The notes below the pieces were generated by a model. It had not been told where the DNA came from. It ran no database searches and saw only the letters and a list, made by a program, of their open reading frames with translations. DNA of 64,000 nt from Bacteroidota bacterium. GTDB lineage: Bacteria; Bacteroidota; Bacteroidia; Bacteroidales; SKPS01. The DNA lies in the NCBI GenBank assembly GCA_022709695.1, contig JAKLII010000001.1:212881-276880 (forward strand), given 5' to 3'. The translations under genes and the position numbers were made by a program. Shown in pieces: positions 53,546 through 60,000 of this stretch (position 1 is the first letter of the stretch; each line of letters starts with the position of its first letter).

Positions 53546-54688
53546 TCAGCGCATACCTACCGCACGTTTCACCGCGCTGCTGCCGTACTTGTTCCGCATC
53601 TTGTCCATGGCCTGGTACAGGCTGATCATCTCGGGGGTGTCTTCGAAAAGGCTGAGTTGCTGGCTGCCCCCCACCATCTGGCTGAATTTCACCCCGATAA
53701 GCCGGATAAGCATACGGCGCTGGTAAAGGCGTTGAAAGAGTTCCTGTACCACGGGGATCAGCACATGGTCGAAGGAGGTGTAGGGCACCTTCTGCTGCAG
53801 GGTATGGGTGTCGAAGTTGGCGTAACGGATCTTTACGGTAACACACCCCACGAGTTTCTGCTGCTTGCGGAGCTTGTACGAGAGCTTTTCGGTCATTTTC
53901 ACCAGCAGGTGGCGGAGCATAATGATATCTATGGTATCGGTATCAAAGGTATGTTCGGCACTCATCGACTTCTGCTCGCTGTAGGGCTTTACGGGGGTGT
54001 GGTCGATGCCGTTGGCCCGTTTCCACACCACCTCGCCGTTTTTCCCCAACACCTGGATCACCATCTCGCGGGGGATTTCGCTGAGGGTTCCGATGGTGGC
54101 AATGCCCATGGAGCGCAGCAGCGTAAAGGTCTTCTCCCCGATCATCGGCATGCGGCTGATGGGAAGGGGGTCCAGGAAGCCTTTCACCAGCGGCTGCGGC
54201 ACCTCCCGCTCGCCGTTGGGCTTTGCCTCGCCGGTGGCAATCTTCGACACGGTTTTGTTCACCGAAAGCCCCATCGAGATCGGAAGGCCTGTTTCGCGTA
54301 TGATCTTCTGCCGTAACTCACCGGCCCACTTCAGCGAACCAAAAAAACGGTCCATCCCAGTGATATCAAGGTAATGCTCATCAATCGAGGCCTTCTCATA
54401 CACCGGCGCTTCCTCTGCGATAATGTCTGTAACCAGCCGCGAATAGTGGGAGTAAAGCCCCATATCGCCCCGGATGAATACCGCATCGCTGCACAGCATC
54501 CGCGCCATCTTCACCGGCATCGCCGAATGTACACCGAATTGCCGCGCCTCGTAGCTGCACCCCGCCACCACCCCGCGATCCGATAACCCGCCCACAACCA
54601 CAGGCTTCCCGATAAGCCGGCTGTTGACCAGCCGCTCTACCGACACAAAGAAGGTGTCGAGGTCCATGTGGAGGATGGTTTTTCCCAT
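53546..54688 (-). CDS. dinB: DNA polymerase IV (Y-family)
   Basis: 380 residues. Y-family motifs: HMDLDTFFVSVERL (Asp9, metal), YSRLVTDIIAEEAPVYEKASIDEHYLDIT (catalytic Asp-Glu), GLSVNKTVSKIATGEAKPNG and the helix-hairpin-helix thumb; the C-terminal little finger runs to KRAVGMR. It performs translesion synthesis. The ATG is 3 nt from an 8-mer inverted array (54692-54765). Neighbouring LexA/CI-type repressor and nuclease genes point to damage-inducible control (inference). Confidence 0.96.
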   Translation of the reverse strand: MGKTILHMDLDTFFVSVERLVNSRLIGKPVVVGGLSDRGVVAGCSYEARQFGVHSAMPVKMARMLCSDAVFIRGDMGLYSHYSRLVTDIIAEEAPVYEKASIDEHYLDITGMDRFFGSLKWAGELRQKIIRETGLPISMGLSVNKTVSKIATGEAKPNGEREVPQPLVKGFLDPLPISRMPMIGEKTFTLLRSMGIATIGTLSEIPREMVIQVLGKNGEVVWKRANGIDHTPVKPYSEQKSMSAEHTFDTDTIDIIMLRHLLVKMTEKLSYKLRKQQKLVGCVTVKIRYANFDTHTLQQKVPYTSFDHVLIPVVQELFQRLYQRRMLIRLIGVKFSQMVGGSQQLSLFEDTPEMISLYQAMDKMRNKYGSSAVKRAVGMR

Positions 54689-54691
54689 AAT

Positions 54692-54765
54692 GTTGAGTTG
54701 TTGAGTCGTTTAGTTGTTGAACTGTTGAGGTCATTCTAAACGACTAAACGATTAAACGACTAAAC
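54692..54765. repeat. 8-mer inverted array (GTTTAGTC family) upstream of dinB
   Basis: Left arm 54692-54729 (GTTGAGTTGTTGAGTCGTTT...) and right arm 54736-54765 (CTAAACGACTAAACGATT...) form an imperfect hairpin. It directly abuts the dinB start codon and has the same unit as 25975-26056. Confidence 0.8.
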
Positions 54766-54796
54766 AAACAAAAGATCAATTTTTAATCATTTTTTT

Positions 54797-54827
54797 GTTG
54801 ACAATTTAATCATTTGTATTATCTTTG
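54797..54827 (+). promoter_or_regulatory. Complete Bacteroidota promoter (-33 TTG, -7 TATCTTTG)
   Basis: TTG at 54798-54800 and TATCTTTG at 54820-54827, 19-nt spacing, the best promoter in the window. It reads through the 9-mer array at 54839-54875 into the four-helix-bundle gene. Confidence 0.65.
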
Positions 54828-54838
54828 TCAAGAAAAAA

Positions 54839-54875
54839 GTTGAGGAAGTTGAGGAAGTTGAGGAAGTTGAGATTT
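54839..54875. repeat. 9-mer tandem array (GTTGAGGAA)x3
   Basis: Three perfect GTTGAGGAA units plus GTTGAGATTT, located in the 5' leader of the four-helix-bundle gene. Confidence 0.9.
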
Positions 54876-54909
54876 AGTTGCCTGAAATTCAATATTATAA
54901 TAAGATATT

Positions 54910-55305
54910 ATGGAGAAAAGACCGTTTTCATTTGAGAAGCTTCATGTTTGGGTTGACATTCGGAACATGATAAAGGAAATATATACGATAACATCTGCTT
55001 TCCCTGAGAACGAAAAGTATTGTCTTGTAAACCAGATGCGTCGGGCAGCCATATCCATAAGCTCAAATCTCGCTGAAGGAGCTGCAAGAACAAGTTTTAA
55101 AGATCAGGCACATTTCTATCAGCTCTCTTACTCCAGCCTCATGGAGTTGTTAAGTCAGCTGATAGTTTGTAATGACCTTGGTCTTATATCTGAAGATCAA
55201 TACCTCGGTATAAAAAAACAAATTGATTTCATTTCTTTTAAATTGAATGCATTAAGAAAATCAACCCTTAAAATCCTCTCCTACTCCGGAAATTCAGAGA
55301 AATAA
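54910..55305 (+). CDS. Four-helix-bundle protein (23S rRNA intervening-sequence / S23 family)
   Basis: 131 residues, all helical. Family pattern: FSFEKLHVWVDIRNMIKEIYTIT, FPENEKYCLVNQMRRAAISISSNLAEGAARTS and FYQLSYSSLMELLSQL. Members were first found inside intervening sequences of 23S rRNA genes and are common in Bacteroidota chromosomes; their function is unknown. No rRNA is near. The gene is bracketed by oppositely oriented 9-mer arrays (54839-54875 and 55324-55384), about 450 bp apart. It has a complete promoter upstream. Confidence 0.93.
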   Translation: MEKRPFSFEKLHVWVDIRNMIKEIYTITSAFPENEKYCLVNQMRRAAISISSNLAEGAARTSFKDQAHFYQLSYSSLMELLSQLIVCNDLGLISEDQYLGIKKQIDFISFKLNALRKSTLKILSYSGNSEK

Positions 55306-55323
55306 AAACTTCACCCTTGAATC

Positions 55324-55384
55324 CCTCAACCCCCTAAACCTCCTAAACTTCCTAAACCTCCTAAACTTCCTAAACTTCCTAAAC
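55324..55384. repeat. 9-mer tandem array (TTCCTAAAC family)
   Basis: About seven units of CCTCCTAAAC/TTCCTAAAC ending 3 nt before the ATG of the S24 repressor at 55388. In inverse orientation this is the GTTTAGGAA variant of the GTTGAGGAA unit. Confidence 0.9.
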
Positions 55385-55387
55385 ATT

Positions 55388-56188
55388 ATGTTCTTCAGCA
55401 ATAACATCAAATTCCTGCGGAAGCGGCGCGGCCGCACCCAGGACGACGCAGCCTCGGCGCTTGGCATGAAGCGCCCAACCCTGAGCGGGTACGAAAACAA
55501 TGTGGCGCAACCCAATATGGAAGCGCTGATAGCTTTCAGCCAGTACTTTGGCATTGCCATTGACACCCTGGTGAAAATCGACCTTCAGTCACTGCCCGAG
55601 AGCCAGCTTTCGCAGCTTGAACGGGGGTACGATGTGTTCATCACCGGCAGCAGGCTCAGGGTACTGGCCACCACGGTGAACAGCGAAAACATCGACAACA
55701 TCGAGCTGGTACACGAAAAGGCCAGCGCCGGGTATGCCAGGGGATTCGCCGATCCTGAGTACATAAAGGTGCTCCCGGCATTTCAGCTGCCGTTCCTCCC
55801 GCGCGACCGGAAGTTCCGCACGTTTCAGATCTCGGGTGACTCTATGCTGCCCATTCCCCACGGGTCGTTCGTTACGTGCGAATACGTGCAGAACTGGAAC
55901 ACCATCCGCAGCGGAATGCCCTATATCATTGTTACCCTCGATGACGGCATCATGTTCAAGCTGGTGGAAAATATGATTCCTGCCGAAGGAAAACTCAGGA
56001 TGATTTCGCTGAACGCACTCTATGAACCCTACACCATCGAAATAGGCCAGGTTCGGGAGGTGTGGCGGTTTGTAAACTACATCAGCTCTGAAATTCCCGA
56101 AGGGAATACCCTGAAGGATCCCGTTATGTCTACCCTCGAACAGATCAAACAGGATGTGAAGGGCATCCAGGCAAAGCTGAATCTCTGA
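55388..56188 (+). CDS. LexA/CI-type HTH and S24 autoproteolytic repressor
   Basis: 266 residues. N-terminal Xre helix-turn-helix (about 5-60, LRKRRGRTQDDAASALGMKRPTLSGYENN). S24 domain with nucleophile Ser152 (ISGDSMLP), Lys191 (GIMFKLVEN) and a candidate Ala114-Gly115 cleavage site (KASAGYARGF). Spacings of 38 and 39 residues agree with the 35 and 37 of LexA. Such repressors self-cleave on RecA-ssDNA and derepress damage genes. No phage genes are nearby; dinB and a nuclease flank it. Its leader is a 9-mer array. Confidence 0.94.
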   Translation: MFFSNNIKFLRKRRGRTQDDAASALGMKRPTLSGYENNVAQPNMEALIAFSQYFGIAIDTLVKIDLQSLPESQLSQLERGYDVFITGSRLRVLATTVNSENIDNIELVHEKASAGYARGFADPEYIKVLPAFQLPFLPRDRKFRTFQISGDSMLPIPHGSFVTCEYVQNWNTIRSGMPYIIVTLDDGIMFKLVENMIPAEGKLRMISLNALYEPYTIEIGQVREVWRFVNYISSEIPEGNTLKDPVMSTLEQIKQDVKGIQAKLNL

Positions 56189-56193
56189 GAAAA

Positions 56194-56261
56194 GTTGAGG
56201 TAGTTGAGGTAGTTGAGGTAGTTTAGATCTCAACCTCCTCAACTTCCTAAACCTCCTCAAC
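56194..56261. repeat. 9-mer inverted array, 33-nt arms
   Basis: Left arm 56194-56226 (three GTTGAGGTA units plus GTTTAG) faces right arm 56229-56261 (CTCAACCTCC...CTCAAC) across 2 nt. It begins 5 nt after the S24 gene stop and ends 16 nt before the next ATG. It may attenuate readthrough. Confidence 0.9.
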
Positions 56262-56277
56262 TGTAAGCAACGAAGCC

Positions 56278-57660
56278 ATGAAGTATGCAATTATCGACAT
56301 AGAGACCACGGGGCTGAACCCGAAAAGGGACCGCATTACCGAAGTGGCGATTCTTGTTCATGACGGGGAAGAAGTGACCCGGGAGTTTATCAGCCTGGTG
56401 AATCCTGAGATGCGCATCCCCTACCGCATCAGGGAACTTACCGGAATCAGCGACTCAATGGTGGCGATGGCCCCGCGGTTCTGTGAGATCGCGAAAGAGA
56501 TCGTGAAAGTCACCGAAGAGTGTGTGTTCGTGGCCCATAATGTGAATTTCGACTACGGATTTATCCGCGAAGAGTTCCTGCGCCTTGGATATACGTATGA
56601 GCGTAATTTGCTGTGCACCAAAAAGCTCAGCCGGAAACTGATGCCCGAAATCAAGGGGTTCAGTCTTGGAAACCTCTGTAAAATACTCGATATCAGGATC
56701 GAGCACCGTCACAGGGCTTTCGGAGATGCACGGGCTACTGTTAAGCTCTTTGAGCACTTGCTACAGCTGGAGCACCACCCCGAAAAACTTTCGGTGCGGG
56801 GGATCCGCTCCCACGTTCCCGAAGAAACCCTCCGGAAACTGCCTGAAAAGCCCGGAGTGTATTACCTGCGCAACGAAGAGGGCTCCATCATCTATATTGG
56901 CAAAAGCATCAGTATCCGCGACCGGGTACTTTCGCACCTCTCCAGCGAAGCGACCAGGAAGGCTTCCGAAATGCGCGACCAGGTGTACGATGTGGATTTT
57001 GAACTGTGTGGAAGTGAGCTCGTTGCATTATTGCTGGAATCGGAAGAGGTAAAAAAGCACACCCCACGGTTCAACCGGCAACTCAGGCGCACAACCCTTC
57101 AGTGGGGATTGTACAGCGATTGTGATAAAAGCGGTTACATCACACTTGAAATCAGGCGCAACAACAGCGAAGAGGCTCCCCTTACCTCCTTCACCTCCAA
57201 AAAAAGCGCATCAGAGTTTCTGGGCAACCTGGCCGACCGGTTCGACCTGTGCCGGAAACTCTGCTGCCTTTACAAAACGCGTGGGGCTTGCTTCCACCAT
57301 CAGATCGGACAATGCAGAGGCGCATGCACAGGACTGGAGCCTGTGGAAGAATACAACCAGAGGGTGAAGGAGGCTATTGAACCCTATACGTTCCTGCACG
57401 ACAGCTTCGTAGTGCTGGATCCGGGCCGGAACAACGATGAGAAATCGGTGGTAATGGTCGAAAACCGAAGGTATTGCGGCTTCGGCTATGTTCCTGTGAA
57501 TGAAGCCATCCTCGATCCCAGACACCTCAGACAGTTTGTAAAACCCAAAACCGATCACCGCGATGCCCAGCAGATCATCAAATCCTATCTGAAACAAGGA
57601 AAGGGGGAAAGGGTGATCAGGATTAACAGGAGTTCAGAGGGGACAGGGGACAGGAGTTAG
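56278..57660 (+). CDS. DnaQ-like exonuclease fused to GIY-YIG nuclease (UvrC-N/Cho-like)
   Basis: 460 residues. DEDDh exonuclease (1-165): Asp7/Glu9 (IIDIETTG), Asp92 (HNVNFD), His145/Asp150 (HRAFGDARAT). A GIY-YIG domain (about 188-270) follows, with GVYYLRNEEGSIIYIGKS, as in UvrC and Cho. The remaining part (about 300-445) holds a C-rich segment (LCRKLCCLYKTRGACFHHQIGQCRGAC) typical of this fusion. It probably incises and trims damaged DNA. The last residues (SSEGTGDRS) and stop are encoded by heptamer repeats. Confidence 0.93.
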   Translation: MKYAIIDIETTGLNPKRDRITEVAILVHDGEEVTREFISLVNPEMRIPYRIRELTGISDSMVAMAPRFCEIAKEIVKVTEECVFVAHNVNFDYGFIREEFLRLGYTYERNLLCTKKLSRKLMPEIKGFSLGNLCKILDIRIEHRHRAFGDARATVKLFEHLLQLEHHPEKLSVRGIRSHVPEETLRKLPEKPGVYYLRNEEGSIIYIGKSISIRDRVLSHLSSEATRKASEMRDQVYDVDFELCGSELVALLLESEEVKKHTPRFNRQLRRTTLQWGLYSDCDKSGYITLEIRRNNSEEAPLTSFTSKKSASEFLGNLADRFDLCRKLCCLYKTRGACFHHQIGQCRGACTGLEPVEEYNQRVKEAIEPYTFLHDSFVVLDPGRNNDEKSVVMVENRRYCGFGYVPVNEAILDPRHLRQFVKPKTDHRDAQQIIKSYLKQGKGERVIRINRSSEGTGDRS

Positions 57661-57707
57661 GAGTTAGGAGTTAGAAATTATGAGTTATGAGTTATGAGTT
57701 ATGAGCT
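57639..57707. repeat. Compound heptamer array (GGGGACA, GGAGTTA, TATGAGT)
   Basis: Two GGGGACA units (57639-57652), then GGAGTTA units and TTATGAG units, all of period 7. The first units are translated as the C-terminus of the exonuclease-GIY-YIG protein and one GGAGTTA unit supplies its TAG stop (57658-57660). Same unit order as 34064-34126. Confidence 0.9.
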
Positions 57708-57712
57708 GAAAA

Positions 57713-57752
57713 GCAGCGGAAACATTTGTAGCTGCGAAGCAGCGGAAACATT
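57713..57752. repeat. 14-bp direct repeat (GCAGCGGAAACATT) x2
   Basis: Copies at 57713-57726 and 57739-57752, 12 nt apart. No function apparent. Confidence 0.8.
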
Positions 57753-57891
57753 GTTCCGGTAACCGAATTTCAGGTTCCTAAAAAAAGTTAAAACCGTGAC
57801 AAAACAGCATCCGGTTTGTTTCTGATGATACAATCATATGACAAAAAAGCAGTTTTCCTCCCATGGCAAACCATTTGACAAATGCATGATT

Positions 57892-57911
57892 GGTCAACGC
57901 ATGCGTTGACC
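57892..57911. promoter_or_regulatory. Perfect 20-bp palindrome upstream of the Zn peptidase gene
   Basis: GGTCAACGCATGCGTTGACC is identical to its reverse complement and lies 33 nt before ATG 57945. There is no U-run after it, so it is more like an operator or mRNA hairpin than a terminator. Confidence 0.6.
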
Positions 57912-57944
57912 CTTCCAGAATAAACGAATAAACAACGAAACACC

Positions 57945-58628
57945 ATGTTCACCTACCTCATCATCTTCGGCGGTTTTATGTTACTGAGCTGGATTGTGGG
58001 AAATCAGCTCAAATCCAGGATCCGGAAATATTCAAAGATACCCACTGCATACGGGCTCACCGGCAAAGAGGTGGCTGAGAAAATGCTCCGGGAGTCAGGA
58101 GTTACGGATGTAGCCGTAATCTCAACAGAAGGGGAACTCACGGATCATTACAACCCTCTTAAGAAGACGGTCAACCTTAGCAGGAATGTTTACCAGGGAA
58201 ACAGTATTGCTGCAGCCGCCATTGCCGCCCATGAATGTGGCCATGCGGTGCAGCATGCCAACGCATACGCACCCCTTAAATTCCGTTCAGCAATGGTTCC
58301 TGTGGTTTCCTTTGCATCACGCTGGGTGCAATGGGTGCTGCTTACAGGAATCCTGATGGTGGAGATGTTCCCGAACCTGCTGCTGGCTGGTATCGTTTTA
58401 TTCGGGCTCACCACCCTGTTCAGCCTGATTACACTACCCGTGGAAATCAATGCCAGTCAGCGTGCACTTGCGTGGCTCAACAACAGTGGTATCACCACCT
58501 ACGAGTCGCATCCCCAGGCACAGGATGCCCTGAAATGGGCTGCATATACCTATGTGATTGCTGCCCTGGCTTCGCTGGCTACTCTACTCTACTACATTAT
58601 GATTTTTATGGGAGCGTCGAGAGATTAA
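57945..58628 (+). CDS. Zinc metallopeptidase (YugP / Zn_peptidase_2 family)
   Basis: 227 residues, membrane-bound: helices at about 2-18, 118-145, 149-172 and 200-222. HExxH zinc site in AAHECGHAVQHAN (His-Glu-Cys-Gly-His), preceded by STEGELTDHYNPLKKTVNLS typical of this family. Probably cuts membrane or secreted proteins; the substrate is unknown. A perfect palindrome lies 33 nt upstream. The TAA stop falls within a TAATGTG repeat. Confidence 0.93.
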   Translation: MFTYLIIFGGFMLLSWIVGNQLKSRIRKYSKIPTAYGLTGKEVAEKMLRESGVTDVAVISTEGELTDHYNPLKKTVNLSRNVYQGNSIAAAAIAAHECGHAVQHANAYAPLKFRSAMVPVVSFASRWVQWVLLTGILMVEMFPNLLLAGIVLFGLTTLFSLITLPVEINASQRALAWLNNSGITTYESHPQAQDALKWAAYTYVIAALASLATLLYYIMIFMGASRD

Positions 58629-58655
58629 TGTGCTAATGTGGAAATGTGGAAATAA
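58626..58655. repeat. Short AATGTGG tandem array
   Basis: Four imperfect units (AATGTGC, AATGTGG, AATGTGG, AATAAGG) starting at the Zn peptidase stop codon. Confidence 0.6.
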
Positions 58656-58739
58656 GGAATGCTGAGCGAAGAGCAGCCTATTGGAGTGTCAATGCCTGAT
58701 TGACGATGACTGTTTTTGGGCAGGTTATACAAAGAGTTT

Positions 58740-58747
58740 TATCTTTG
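58740..58747 (+). promoter_or_regulatory. Bacteroidota promoter (-33 TTTG at 58715, -7 TATCTTTG)
   Basis: TTTG at 58715-58718, then TATCTTTG after 21 nt; 14 nt before ATG 58762, which it fixes as the start. Confidence 0.6.
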
Positions 58748-58761
58748 AGAAAAATTCTGCC

Positions 58762-59193
58762 ATGAAAATGCTTCCACTGATTCCATTCCTCCTTTCCATG
58801 TTCCTTTCGGCCTGTGCATTGTTCTCTCATAAGAAAACCGATTATTCTGAGATTCCGAATAACCAAAACGATACTGCTGTATACCTAATAGTAGAGGTCC
58901 AGGCGCAATATCCCGGAGGTGAAGAGGCCTTGATGAAATATCTGGCCAAAAACGTGGTTTACCCTCAAAAGGCTATTGACGCAAATATTCAGGGAACTGT
59001 ATTTGTGGAATTTGTGGTTGAGAAGGATGGCAGCATTTCAAATGTAAAAGCCCGAAAGGGGGCTCATCCATTGCTGGATAAAGAAGCAGAAAGGGTTGTA
59101 AAAGGGATGCCCAACTGGGAACCCGGATTTCAACGAGGCAGAATGGTAAGATCCATCTTTATTATTCCAATCCTGTTTCAGCTGACGAAGTAG
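58762..59193 (+). CDS. TonB C-terminal-domain lipoprotein
   Basis: 143 residues from ATG 58762; the longer frame from a TTG at 58681 crosses the promoter and is rejected. Lipobox LSAC (Cys14). The mature part is a TonB-C-like domain (about 55-143): PGGEEALMKYLAKNVVYPQKAID, GTVFVEFVVEKDGSISNVKARKGAHPLLDKEA. Unlike classic TonB there is no inner-membrane anchor or proline-rich spacer, so it cannot span to ExbBD; role unknown. A paralogue lies 86 nt downstream. Confidence 0.9.
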   Translation: MKMLPLIPFLLSMFLSACALFSHKKTDYSEIPNNQNDTAVYLIVEVQAQYPGGEEALMKYLAKNVVYPQKAIDANIQGTVFVEFVVEKDGSISNVKARKGAHPLLDKEAERVVKGMPNWEPGFQRGRMVRSIFIIPILFQLTK

Positions 59194-59279
59194 CATGTAA
59201 AAGATGCTGATTCAACTTTGTAATGGGTTGAATATATGGCACTTTACTTGCATGCATGGTTTCACAAATAAGATAAATC

Positions 59280-59765
59280 ATGTATAGACTTAATGTGATC
59301 TTTACCCTGGGGCTCCTCTTAATGCTCATGAATTCCAATGGGCAGGTAACACCTGATTCAATTCCAGCATCCCCGGTTGATTCTGCCTGGGAAGAAGTTT
59401 TCTGCGGACCTGAAACCTATGCCCAATTCCCTGGTGGTGATGAAGCAATGATGAAATTCCTGGAAAAAACGATGGTGTATCCCAAGGAGGCCGTTAGTTT
59501 AAAAATATCCGGTACCGTAATGGTTCAGTTTACAGTGGGAAAAGATGGAAGCATAATGGATGTACAGGTTATGAGAGGTGTTCATCCGCTGCTCGACACT
59601 GAGGCTGTCAGAGCCATTAAAATGATGCCGCGCTGGATCCCTGGTACAGTTAATTACAAACCTGCAAGTATGACATTTGTGATTCCGATTAAATTTATGC
59701 CTGCCCCCAAAAAAAAGAGTGGCATCCGGAAATGGTTGAATTATTTATTCAGCAGGGAAAAGTAA
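59280..59765 (+). CDS. TonB C-terminal-domain secreted protein, paralogue
   Basis: 161 residues with an N-terminal signal (1-21, NSNGQ). TonB-C domain (about 45-140) parallel to its upstream neighbour: YAQFPGGDEAMMKFLEKTMVYPKEAVSLKISGTVMVQF and RGVHPLLDTEAVRAIKMMP. A basic tail (PAPKKKSGIRKWLNYLFSREK) follows. No lipobox. Tandem duplication with the previous gene is clear at the protein level. It may be a periplasmic adaptor; function unproven. Confidence 0.9.
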   Translation: MYRLNVIFTLGLLLMLMNSNGQVTPDSIPASPVDSAWEEVFCGPETYAQFPGGDEAMMKFLEKTMVYPKEAVSLKISGTVMVQFTVGKDGSIMDVQVMRGVHPLLDTEAVRAIKMMPRWIPGTVNYKPASMTFVIPIKFMPAPKKKSGIRKWLNYLFSREK

Positions 59766-59838
59766 AACCTGGGCGATGGGGTATGTGGATGGGAAATATT
59801 CTGATTTAAAGATCTGGCACAGCATACATAATTGACTT

Positions 59839-59903
59839 GCCCTGTTAAACGGGGTTATACGTGCTTAAAACCATTGCTGCCATTGATTCTCATGTTTAGA
59901 GGT
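59839..59903 (+). repeat. Two-box hairpin element, copy 2 (REP-like)
   Basis: GCCCTGTTAAACGGGG (59839-59854), then TTATACGT, and TTAGAGGT at 59896-59903, the same 57-nt spacing as copy 1 (7592-7656). The spacer has diverged. Nothing else is seen in 59766-60000. Confidence 0.7.
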
Positions 59904-60000
59904 CCTTACCGGATTGAGCACTATCCCTCTTCAATTCTAAATCCTGACTTTCACCCTCCCCCTCCAGACATTTTTATCCATTGTCATGTCTTTCAGCTGC

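Noticed and set aside
54910..55305. Avd component of a diversity-generating retroelement
   Set aside because: Avd is also a four-helix bundle, but there is no reverse transcriptase or template/variable repeat.
55388..56188. Prophage marker (CI-like repressor)
   Set aside because: No integrase, structural or lysis genes in the window; dinB and a nuclease suggest a damage regulator instead.
57892..57911. Rho-independent terminator
   Set aside because: Perfect dyad but no T-run on either side; better as operator or hairpin.
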